NCBI GenBank assembly: GCA_902775075.1
Contig: CACYKX010000084.1
Coordinates: 1-12,230, forward strand
Direction: 5' to 3'
Origin: an uncultured Prevotellaceae bacterium
Lineage (GTDB): Bacteria; Bacteroidota; Bacteroidia; Bacteroidales; Bacteroidaceae
DNA length: 12,230 nucleotides
The position numbers were made by a program, and so were the translations under genes. Shown one piece after another: positions 6,434-12,230 of the stretch. Within the stretch, counting starts at the first letter, position 1; each line of letters starts with the position of its first letter. Below the pieces are notes generated by a model. The model searched no databases. It saw nothing but the letters and a program-made list of their open reading frames with translations, and was not told the DNA's origin.

Positions 6434-6640
6434 TCACAGACAATATTGGCGAGTCTCACTGAGAATGCCTTTCTCATAGAAAGATGACAGAAATCTAGTA
6501 GCTGTTCCATGGTATAGAATATCTGGTGGAACAGTTTCCTGCAGTTCAACGTCTACATTAATGGAATGCCCTTGTCTTGCACGAATCTTGGCATGCTGCG
6601 TATTGAACTCATAACGTTGCTTGTTATTGTTGGCTACGAT
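6434..6640 (-). pseudogene. kptA: KptA/Tpt1 RNA 2'-phosphotransferase fragment
   Basis: From IVANNNKQRYEF the frame reads as the middle of KptA: KIRARQGHSINVDVEL, then VPPDILYHGTATRFLSS, then EKGILSETR, and a TGA. KptA transfers an internal RNA 2'-phosphate to NAD+. The R-x-x-QGHS and YHGT motifs of its NAD-binding half are present. The N-terminal domain with the essential Arg-His pair is missing, and so is the C-terminal part after the R-x-HVHLS position. Only 68 codons of about 180 remain. The open frame continues upstream without a stop into a carbonic-anhydrase fragment. It cannot be an active enzyme. The family call is firm. Confidence 0.82.
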
Positions 6641-6754
6641 GTCTTCGAGAGTTACAGGAAAGCCGTTAGTTTGGTGTATACAGGCGTTGTCCTGCACGTT
6701 GACACGGTTGCCGATGCGTATCGCGTCAACATCTGCACGGAGTACTGTTCCATA
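6641..6754 (-). pseudogene. gamma-carbonic anhydrase (left-handed beta-helix) fragment
   Basis: Directly after the oligopeptidase stop codon (6757-6755), and in the same frame, 38 codons read YGTVLRADVDAIRIGN, then RVNVQDNACIHQ and TNGFPVTLED. This is the stretch of a gamma-type carbonic anhydrase/hexapeptide-repeat protein in which the first zinc-ligand His (ACIH) sits, with the isoleucine-rich beta-helix rhythm. The usual preceding residues would be a VW before YG, and the rest of the beta helix with the other zinc His residues is gone. The frame runs on into the KptA fragment at the shared word TLEDIV. It is non-functional. Confidence 0.72.
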
Positions 6755-8866
6755 CTATTTTACCTTCACACCCATCTGATACATGATGAAGCCATAGATG
6801 TCGGCATTCTCTTCCATCTGCTTCGATAATGGCTTGCCGCCACCATGGCCGGCTTTCGAATCGATGCGGATAAGGACAGGTGCTGAGCCAGCCTGATCCT
6901 GCTGTAGTGTAGCAGCGAACTTGAACGAATGAGCCGGAACAACACGGTCGTCATGGTCGGCAGTCGTTACGAGCGTAGCAGGATAGCTTACACCTTTCTT
7001 TATATTATGAAGTGGAGAATAGCCTTTCAGATACTCGAACATCTCCTTTGAGTCGTCCGCTGTGCCATAGTCTGGAGCCCAGTTCCAGCCAATGGTGAAC
7101 TTATGATACCGGAGCATGTCCATTACACCGACTTCAGGAATGCAGACCTTGTAAAGGTCAGGACGCTGAGTCATGCAAGCACCGACGAGCAATCCGCCAT
7201 TGCTGCCACCCATGATAGCAAGGTAGTCTTTATCGGTATAATTATCTTTGATGAGCCATTCGGCAGCCGAGATAAAGTCGTCGAAGACATTCTGCTTCTG
7301 CATCTTGGTACCGGCAAGGTGCCATGCCTCGCCATATTCGCCACCGCCACGGAGAACGACATAAGCATAAATGCCGCCACTCTCAAGGAACGGCAGACGC
7401 ATAGCCGAGAAGTAAGGCGGATTGGTTACGTTGAAACCGCCATAGCCATACATCAGAACAGGAGTCTTTCCGTTTCGCTTTAAGCCTTTTTTGTAAGTCA
7501 GGAAGATAGGAATGCGTGTACCGTCTTTGCTGGTATAGAACTGCATCTCACTGGTATAGTCGGATGTGCGGAAGTTTACCTTCGGCTGACTGTATACCGT
7601 ACTTTTGCCAGTCTTGTAGTCGTACTGATAGATGGTGTTTGGAGCAGTATATGAAGTATAAGAGTAGAAACACTCTGGGCGCTCACGCTTTCCGCTGAAT
7701 GATGCACTGCCTACACCCGGTAGCTTTATCTCGCTTAGTCGCTGACCATTGATATTATAGAGGAAAGCTTCGCTGATATTGTCCTTAGTGTATGTCAGCA
7801 CCAACTTGTCGCCACCGATGAATATTACTCCGTCGAGAACGTCATCACTCTGTGGAACGAGTTCCTTCCAGTCCTGATAGCCCGGATGATGAATGTCGGC
7901 AACCATGATGCGGTTATTCTCGGCTCCGGCATTGGTGAAGAGATATATGGAATCGCCAATGGTCTCAATAGGCGAATAGTTCTTCGATGCATCACCGGTC
8001 ATCTGAATAAACTGCGAGTTCGGTTGACGAAGATCACGGACATAGAGATTAAGTCCCTGATCCATGCCCGACTCATAGAGGAACATCATTGTCTCTTCCT
8101 TGTTTACGCCAACGCCATAGAAACGGAGAGGATATGCCGGATTCTGATAGAAGAGCACGTCCTGAGACTGCGGTGTGCCGAGCTTATGGTAATAAACTTT
8201 CTGAACAGAGTTTTTTGCGGAAGTCTCATGTCCCTGCTCCGGTGCATCGTAGGCGCTATAGTAGAAACCGTTGCCCTGCCATGCTGCATCGGTGAACTTA
8301 GCCCAAACAATATGGTCGTCGAGCAGTTTGCCTGTAGCTACATCCTTGACATAGATTTCCTCCCAGTCGGAGCCGTTACGGGAAATAACATAAGCTAAGT
8401 ACTTTCCGTCGTTAGAGAACGAAATGCTCTTCAACGCAACAGTTCCGTCTGTGCTGAGCTTGTTCGGGTCAAGGAACACACGCTGTTCTCCGCCAAGCTT
8501 GTCCATCTGATAGAGCACAGCCTGGTTCTGCAAGCCATTGTTGCGGTAAACGTACCACTTGCCATGCTCCTCGAATGGTGTGTAAACCTTCTCATAGTTC
8601 GACACTTCCTTCAAGCGTTTCAGGTACTGGCTGCGCTGCGGCATCTTGTCGAGATATGAGCGTGTGAGCGCATTCTCTTCCTTTACCCACTTGGCGATAG
8701 CCTCGCTGTTGTCGTCTTCAAGCGGACGGAACGGGTCGGCTACCTTCTCACCGAAGTAAGTATCGACGGTGTTGTCGTGGGGTGCCTCAGGATATTTGAG
8801 TTTCTGTGCCATAGCTGTTGTTGCTGTCATTGCCATTGCTGCGGCAAATAATAAGTTCTTATTCAT
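6755..8866 (-). CDS. exported prolyl oligopeptidase, S9A family (703 aa)
   Basis: This intact, full-length serine peptidase cleaves short peptides after proline. A signal peptide (MNKNLLFAAAMAMTATTAMA, cut probably before Gln21) sends it to the periplasm. Residues 25-440 form the N-terminal segment and seven-bladed propeller, starting with YPEAPHDNTVDTYFGEKVADP. The alpha/beta-hydrolase domain follows. It has LMYGYGGFNV (471-480), RGGGEYGEAWHLAG, the nucleophile loop GGSNGG with Ser555, the acid in TTADHDDRVVP (one of Asp637-Asp640) and the base His674 in KAGHGGG. The family normally has about 690-720 residues, so nothing is missing. The start gives a proper signal peptide and lies 30 nt after a -7 box. 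The gene stands alone, bounded upstream by a terminator. Downstream it abuts the carbonic-anhydrase fragment with no spacer, so its own terminator may have been lost. Confidence 0.95.
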   Translation of the reverse strand: MNKNLLFAAAMAMTATTAMAQKLKYPEAPHDNTVDTYFGEKVADPFRPLEDDNSEAIAKWVKEENALTRSYLDKMPQRSQYLKRLKEVSNYEKVYTPFEEHGKWYVYRNNGLQNQAVLYQMDKLGGEQRVFLDPNKLSTDGTVALKSISFSNDGKYLAYVISRNGSDWEEIYVKDVATGKLLDDHIVWAKFTDAAWQGNGFYYSAYDAPEQGHETSAKNSVQKVYYHKLGTPQSQDVLFYQNPAYPLRFYGVGVNKEETMMFLYESGMDQGLNLYVRDLRQPNSQFIQMTGDASKNYSPIETIGDSIYLFTNAGAENNRIMVADIHHPGYQDWKELVPQSDDVLDGVIFIGGDKLVLTYTKDNISEAFLYNINGQRLSEIKLPGVGSASFSGKRERPECFYSYTSYTAPNTIYQYDYKTGKSTVYSQPKVNFRTSDYTSEMQFYTSKDGTRIPIFLTYKKGLKRNGKTPVLMYGYGGFNVTNPPYFSAMRLPFLESGGIYAYVVLRGGGEYGEAWHLAGTKMQKQNVFDDFISAAEWLIKDNYTDKDYLAIMGGSNGGLLVGACMTQRPDLYKVCIPEVGVMDMLRYHKFTIGWNWAPDYGTADDSKEMFEYLKGYSPLHNIKKGVSYPATLVTTADHDDRVVPAHSFKFAATLQQDQAGSAPVLIRIDSKAGHGGGKPLSKQMEENADIYGFIMYQMGVKVK

Positions 8867-8895
8867 TATATTATATAAGATTTCGTCAATGTTTG

Positions 8896-8903
8896 CAAAG
8901 TTA
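8896..8903 (-). promoter_or_regulatory. -7 promoter box for the oligopeptidase gene
   Basis: TAACTTTG on the minus strand fits TAnnTTTG and lies 30 nt before the ATG at 8866. I see no convincing -33 word at 19-21 nt; that position overlaps the neighbouring terminator stem. Confidence 0.45.
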
Positions 8904-8918
8904 CTATATTTAAACGAG

Positions 8919-8947
8919 AAAAGACAGTTTCTATATCGGAAACTGCC
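8919..8947 (-). terminator. terminator after the MFS transporter gene
   Basis: On the minus strand GGCAGTTTC (8947-8939) pairs with GAAACTGTC (8931-8923), nine pairs including one G-U, around a 7-nt loop, followed by TTTTC. It lies 27 nt after the transporter stop and separates it from the oligopeptidase promoter. Its stem sequence is almost the same as that of the terminator at 10331-10362. Confidence 0.75.
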
Positions 8948-8973
8948 TTTAATGATGTTCGGTCATTGCTTGA

Positions 8974-10173
8974 CTATATGATCACTTTCAGTTCTATATT
9001 AATCCTACTAGTGAGTAAAGTTATGAGAAGACTTGCGAATGCAAAGAGTCCGCCGACAATGCAGACACCGGTCCAACCCATTGTGGCCCAGCCTTGTCCG
9101 GCAAGGAATGTTCCAAGACTGCCGCCAATGAAGTATGTGGTCATGAAAATGGTGTTGGCACGGCTGCTTGCCTCGGGTATTTGGGCTATGCAACCGCTTT
9201 GGTTGCTGAGTTGCTGGAATTGTGTGCCAATATCAACTAGGATTAATGCCACGATTAGACCGATGTAGCCATAGCCGAAGAAATAGGACACGAGCCAGCC
9301 AATGATTTGAATGACTGCACCGCATCCACTGAACTTCTTTATTCCATATTTCGGAATATATTTGCCAATGCCAGATGCTGCTATTGCTCCTGCCATACCG
9401 CAAAGTCCCAGCATCCCGACCATGTCGCAGCCTGCGCAGAACGGCTGTTCTGCAAGGTGGAAAGCCATGCATGACCATATAGTCAGCATAGAACCAAAGG
9501 CAAGTCCACCACGAACACTGTATAACCGGATCCTCGGATGAGTGCGGAATATTGTCCAGACGGAATGCATCAGCTGTGGATATGTACCGGTGAAGTTGCG
9601 CTTCATGTCCGGCAAGATTCTCAGGGCTATGCCGCAACAGATAATCATCAGTCCGGCTGCAATGAGGAACATTGCACGCCATGACAGCCATTCGCCGATA
9701 AAGCCGCTGACGACACGGGCTGCAAGAATGCCGGTTAGCAAACCAGAAAGAACATAGCCGATATTCTTCGACTTGTCTTCGGGTCGTGAGAACTGTCCTG
9801 CAACGGGTATGAAGAGCTGCGGAATAACCGATGATGCTCCAAGCAATAATGACGCTCCCCAAATGATGTATATATTACTAGCCAGGCCTATGATTAATGA
9901 CATGACGGCTGCCATTGTCATGCAGACCGAAATGACACGCCTGCGGCTGTATAAATCGCCAGAAGGGATAATGAAGAAGAGCCCGAAAGCATAGCCGACC
10001 TGTGTAATAACAGTTATGAGGTTTGCCGTGATGTGGCTTATGCCAAGATCGCTGCTTATCATCTCAAGCAACGGCTGATTGTAATAAAGGTTAGCAACCG
10101 TAACTCCTGCGAGCACTGCCATTGCTATGACAATGCTACGGGGTATTCCCATATTTTCTTTTAGCTCAATCAT
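8974..10173 (-). CDS. MFS transporter, DHA1-like (399 aa)
   Basis: This intact inner-membrane permease of the major facilitator superfamily has about twelve hydrophobic segments. The first is IVIAMAVLAGVTVANLYYNQ, whose NLYYNQP ending is typical of YnfM/YgaY-like members. The loop between helices 2 and 3 reads GDLYSRRRV, the family's G-D-x-x-x-R-R signature. Helix 4-5 regions (LLLGASSVIPQLF, GYVLSGLLTGILAARVVSG) are characteristic of drug:H+ antiporter-1 exporters. The usual length is about 390-410 aa. The substrate cannot be read from the sequence. The gene is monocistronic, with a -7 box upstream (10205-10212) and a terminator 27 nt downstream. An internal ATG eight codons in (MGIPRS) is an alternative start. 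Confidence 0.9.
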   Translation of the reverse strand: MIELKENMGIPRSIVIAMAVLAGVTVANLYYNQPLLEMISSDLGISHITANLITVITQVGYAFGLFFIIPSGDLYSRRRVISVCMTMAAVMSLIIGLASNIYIIWGASLLLGASSVIPQLFIPVAGQFSRPEDKSKNIGYVLSGLLTGILAARVVSGFIGEWLSWRAMFLIAAGLMIICCGIALRILPDMKRNFTGTYPQLMHSVWTIFRTHPRIRLYSVRGGLAFGSMLTIWSCMAFHLAEQPFCAGCDMVGMLGLCGMAGAIAASGIGKYIPKYGIKKFSGCGAVIQIIGWLVSYFFGYGYIGLIVALILVDIGTQFQQLSNQSGCIAQIPEASSRANTIFMTTYFIGGSLGTFLAGQGWATMGWTGVCIVGGLFAFASLLITLLTSRINIELKVII

Positions 10174-10204
10174 TAGTTTATGGTCATCATTCCTAAAGTG
10201 GATG

Positions 10205-10212
10205 CAAAAGTA
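10205..10212 (-). promoter_or_regulatory. -7 promoter box for the MFS transporter gene
   Basis: TACTTTTG on the minus strand fits TAnnTTTG, 32 nt before the ATG at 10173. A clear -33 box is not visible. The stretch 10174-10504 otherwise contains no gene, only this signal and two leftward hairpins. Confidence 0.4.
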
Positions 10213-10330
10213 ACGCTTTTATTTGTATTGGAAAAATCTTGCAGTAAATACCGTAAAGATTTATTTGTTTTACAAAGAGGAATTCTATCGCTTAATATGA
10301 TGGTAATCCCTAAAGCAACATGAATTACCC

Positions 10331-10362
10331 AAAAAGGCAGTTCCAAATTAATGAAACTGCCT
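10331..10362 (-). terminator. rho-independent terminator facing left
   Basis: On the minus strand AGGCAGTT (10362-10355) and AACTGCCT (10342-10335) form a perfect 8-bp stem with a 12-nt loop, followed by TTTTT. It would stop leftward transcripts coming from the Hsp20/MFS remnants or the two-component operon before they enter the transporter gene. Confidence 0.72.
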
Positions 10363-10446
10363 GAATCGAGTTATGCAACCGACATAGGAGAGATTATGTT
10401 GATATGTATCCATTCAAGAGTTTTGGCAGTATGGGTATATATAACA

Positions 10447-10480
10447 CAAAAGGGGCTTGTCCAATAGAGGAAAGCCTCTT
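10447..10480 (-). terminator. hairpin 25 bases after the Hsp20 fragment
   Basis: AAGAGGCTT (10480-10472) and AAGCCCCTT (10458-10450) on the minus strand pair except for one A-C mismatch, with a 13-nt loop and a TTTTG tail. Its position suits a terminator for the Hsp20 gene. The stem pairs better on the plus strand (G-U), so it is weaker evidence than the next hairpin. Confidence 0.45.
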
Positions 10481-10504
10481 GCGTCTTATGCTAGTGCGTG
10501 AAGT

Positions 10505-10684
10505 TTATGCGACCTCAATGCGTTTGGTCTCTTTCTCAGCCTTTGCGGTACGAGGAAGCGTGATGTGAAGCACACCGTCATTAACCTTTGCCTCAATCTT
10601 TTCCTTCTCCACGTCGTCAGGCAGCGTCAGAGGTAAGCTCGTTACTTCCTTGTCAGGTAGCTCATAATAGATGCGAAGGCGCAT
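10505..10684 (-). pseudogene. C-terminal fragment of a small heat-shock protein (Hsp20)
   Basis: A 59-codon frame beginning at an ATG at 10684 reads SLPLTLPDDVEKEKIEAKVN, then DGVLHITLPR, and ends in a Lys/Glu-rich tail KRIEVA before TAA. This is the last third of the alpha-crystallin domain of Hsp20: the LPDDVE strand, the A-x-x-x-DGVL turn and the ITLPR strand, plus the C-terminal extension. The first hundred or so residues are missing. The upstream sequence belongs instead to an MFS gene in another frame, overlapping by 43 bases. A fragment this short cannot form the holdase oligomer. The first dozen residues are probably read from the MFS side of the join. Confidence 0.75.
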
Positions 10685-10914
10685 AGTGCTACGTCAATGA
10701 GCCATACAGTATGGTACCCGCCTGTTGCTTCAAGCAGCGCACCACCTAGATATGCGCTTAGGAAGGCTCCTATCTGATGACAGAAGAAGAGTATGCCAAT
10801 GTCACTTCTTATTCCAGTTCCGACTCCATACAGGATACATGCCACCAGTCCGAACAGTATGACCGATGTTATGCTTATTTCTTTGTTTGCGTTGTTTGTC
10901 TTTACGACCATCAC
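10642..10914 (-). pseudogene. collapsed MFS transporter (first and last membrane segments joined)
   Basis: This 90-codon frame looks like two ends of one permease. MMVVKTNNANKEISITSVI followed by LFGLVACILYGVGTGIRSDI has the look of an MFS N-terminus and first helix. It passes without a break into LFFCHQIGAFLSAYLGGALL and EATGGYHTVWLIDVALCAFA, the family's last two helices (the CHQIGAF and ATGGY words mark helices 11 and 12). Some 300 residues between are absent, joined near DIGIL/FFCHQ. It ends at a TAA just inside the Hsp20 fragment. It differs in sequence from the intact transporter at 8974-10173, so it is not a copy of it. It cannot transport anything. Confidence 0.75.
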
Positions 10915-10972
10915 TATTTATTTTAGCTGTAAAGGCAATGAATTAGTTGGTAAAGACAAAGAATAGGGTGTG

Positions 10973-11927
10973 TCAAAATACAATGGTGACCGTTGTCGGA
11001 CCTTCCGGACAACTATCAAAATTGACATTGGCACCCATTAGTCCTGCAAAGCGACGCACTACAGCAAGACCCAAGCCAAAGCCCTTCACCTGCTGATGAC
11101 CGGTGGAGATGGAGCGATAGAATTGGTCGAAGACTTTATCGCACTCTTCCTTAGGTATGCCCCTACCAGTATTGGTGAACTCCATCTGGGTGTGACCGTC
11201 CTTCTGATAGGCTGAAAACTTAATTTCCCCTCCGTCGTTACAATATTTGGTGGCATTTGAAAACAAGTTGTTCACAATGATGAATAACGCATTGCGGTCG
11301 GCGTTGATGGTGAACTCGTCGGGTGTGATATTCATCGTAATGTGCAAGCCTCTCCGAATAATTTGATTGGAAAAAGCACTACAAATCTCGGTAAACAGCT
11401 CCTTTTTATTAATTTCAGTGGAGATTAAGCGGAAGTGTGCACTGTCGGCACGAGTGAGCATGAGCATATTGTCAACCATTCGGTTCATATTGTCGACAAC
11501 GCCGATGTTCTCCTTGATTTTCTTCTCATATTCCTCCTGAGTCCTCGGCTTACGGACGAGAACTTCCTTAGAGCCTTTGGTGACAGCCAGAGGCGTGCGC
11601 AATTCGTGAGAGGCATAGCTGGTGAACTGCCGCTCACGGGATAGTGCGTCCTGCAATGGCTTGATACTATGCTTTGCCACGTCACGTGCAACAAATAGAG
11701 ACACGTAAAGATTAGAAAACAAACAAAGATTTGCATTGCCACAAGTCCAATCATCCATCTTGTGGGATGCTGTATCCACCCCGTTGCAAGCAAATGAAAG
11801 GCATTGAGGCAGAGCCCTATAGAGATGACGCATGGCATGAGTGAGCACAGACAGCCCTGTATAATAATCTTGCGTGCAATAGCATCCTGCAGGGCTTCCT
11901 GTTTTTTGTGTCAATGTCGTTTGTCAT
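10973..11927 (-). pseudogene. two-component sensor histidine kinase with two -1 frameshifts
   Basis: Restored by one base in each of two runs (T6 at 11902-11907 and A3 at 11707-11709, plus-strand view), the gene starts at ATG 11927 as MTNDIDTKKQEALQDAIARK and codes for 318 residues. It has a first membrane helix (about 21-48), a very short outer loop (ATGWIQHPTR), a second helix (about 58-80) reading GLVAMQIFVCFLIFYVSLFV, then a brief linker with no obvious HAMP domain. The dimerisation helix has the phosphorylated His108 in SYASHELRTPLA. The ATPase domain has the N box NNLFSNATKYC, G1 box NTGRGIP with Asn where Asp is usual (common in this phylum), F box FDQFYRS and G2 box GFGLGLAVVRRF. The tiny sensor loop suggests sensing in or near the membrane. 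As given, only a scrambled N-terminus would be made. The regulator gene lies 62 nt upstream. Confidence 0.82.
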
Positions 11928-11989
11928 AGTCTAAAACTGATGTTGAAATTGTCTGAAAGTGAGTGGTGAATTGTGAGTGATGGTCGAGT

Positions 11990-12230
11990 CTATTTGTCAG
12001 TCTCAATGAAGCCTACGCCACGGATAGTCTTGATATAGCCGTCGGCATTCATGCCAAGCTTTTTGCGAAGAGCATTCATGAACACGTCGATGACTCCCGT
12101 GTCGTATTGGAAGTCGATGCCCCATACGTCCTTGATAATATCCTCACGTGGGCAGACACGGTCTTTGTGCCTGATGAAATAGACCAGCAGGTCAAATTCT
12201 CGGCCTGTCAGCTGCACATCCTTGTCGTTG
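11990..12230 (-). CDS. OmpR/PhoB-type response regulator, DNA-binding end (partial)
   Basis: The gene enters from the right edge; only the C-terminal winged helix-turn-helix is visible. It has LTGREFDLLVYFIRHKDRV, then REDIIKDVWG (positioning helices), DVFMNALRKKLG (recognition helix region) and YIKTIRGVGFIE (wing), then a stop. This is the standard OmpR-family layout, in which the absent N-terminal receiver would take phosphate from the kinase encoded next to it. The stop is 62 nt before the kinase ATG, consistent with one operon. The visible part is undamaged. The target genes cannot be told. Confidence 0.92.
   Translation of the reverse strand, partial: NDKDVQLTGREFDLLVYFIRHKDRVCPREDIIKDVWGIDFQYDTGVIDVFMNALRKKLGMNADGYIKTIRGVGFIETDK

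Noticed and set aside
6434..6697. Complete small KptA-like enzyme
   Set aside because: It lacks the N-terminal Arg-His pair needed for catalysis, and its first residues belong to a carbonic anhydrase.
7103..8398. Plus-strand open frames opposite the oligopeptidase gene
   Set aside because: They have no family features and are explained as shadows of the long, well-conserved minus-strand gene.
9233..9862. A 209-codon minus-strand frame inside the MFS gene
   Set aside because: It is rich in Cys, His, Arg and Ser with no membrane segments, as expected of an off-frame reading of a transporter gene.
11485..11838. Separate small membrane protein overlapping the kinase
   Set aside because: Its hydrophobic segments are the kinase's own two membrane helices, read in the true frame between the two frameshifts.
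1..12230. Insertion sequences, integrase genes, tRNA genes or attachment sites
   Set aside because: I saw no transposase or integrase motifs, no tRNA-like cloverleaf and no flanking duplications that would support them.

Overview
The window looks like chromosomal DNA of a Bacteroidota member, most likely a Bacteroidales of the Prevotella/Bacteroides kind. Several starts carry the promoter type of this phylum (TTTG or TTG, then about 20 nt, then TAnnTTTG). Shine-Dalgarno sequences are essentially absent. The recognisable proteins (exported S9 prolyl oligopeptidase, family-6 DNA glycosylase, DUF1810 protein, OmpR-type two-component pair) fit that group. Genus-level placement is inference.

Layout. 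At 1-29 the first codons of a leftward gene leave the window. At 71-1657 is a leftward, tightly packed set of three unrecognised genes, ending in the remnant of an HNH nuclease cut off from the gene before it by an in-frame TAA. At 1814-3515 a DUF1810-type gene follows directly behind a uracil-DNA-glycosylase-like gene that carries a one-base frameshift. A divergent promoter region separates these from an N-terminally shortened GNAT acetyltransferase (3651-3932). The region 3933-4297 has no gene. It holds four 22-bp tandem repeats, a perfect 12-bp inverted repeat, a leftward promoter-like signal and a leftward terminator. At 4298-5444 is the broken start of a type III-like restriction helicase subunit, truncated after its DEAH box and joined to the tail of an unrelated small protein family. 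A second divergent promoter region leads to an intact DNA-deoxyinosine-glycosylase-like gene (5598-6413). Facing it is a mosaic of a gamma-carbonic-anhydrase fragment joined in frame to a KptA (tRNA 2'-phosphotransferase) fragment (6434-6754). Then come two intact leftward genes, a secreted prolyl oligopeptidase (6755-8866) and an MFS transporter (8974-10173). The last part holds a terminator pair, an Hsp20 C-terminal fragment overlapping a collapsed MFS gene (first and last membrane segments only), a histidine kinase broken by two frameshifts, and the DNA-binding end of its response regulator at the right edge.

Two patterns stand out. First, all five frameshifts I could reconstruct (3138-3140, 4689-4690, 5419-5425, 11707-11709, 11902-11907) are repaired by adding one base to a run of A or T. 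That points either to homopolymer undercalling in the source assembly or to slippage decay. Second, at least four places show pieces of different genes, or distant parts of one gene, joined by deletion, sometimes in frame and at a shared motif. These genes do not form one pathway. The window reads as an eroding accessory region in which a few intact housekeeping-type genes (oligopeptidase, glycosylase, transporter) lie among remnants of nuclease, restriction, RNA-repair and transport genes. I did not find a convincing intact new system. The best candidates for follow-up are the glycosylase-like/DUF1810 pair, the unrecognised three-gene set and the repeat-hairpin intergenic element.
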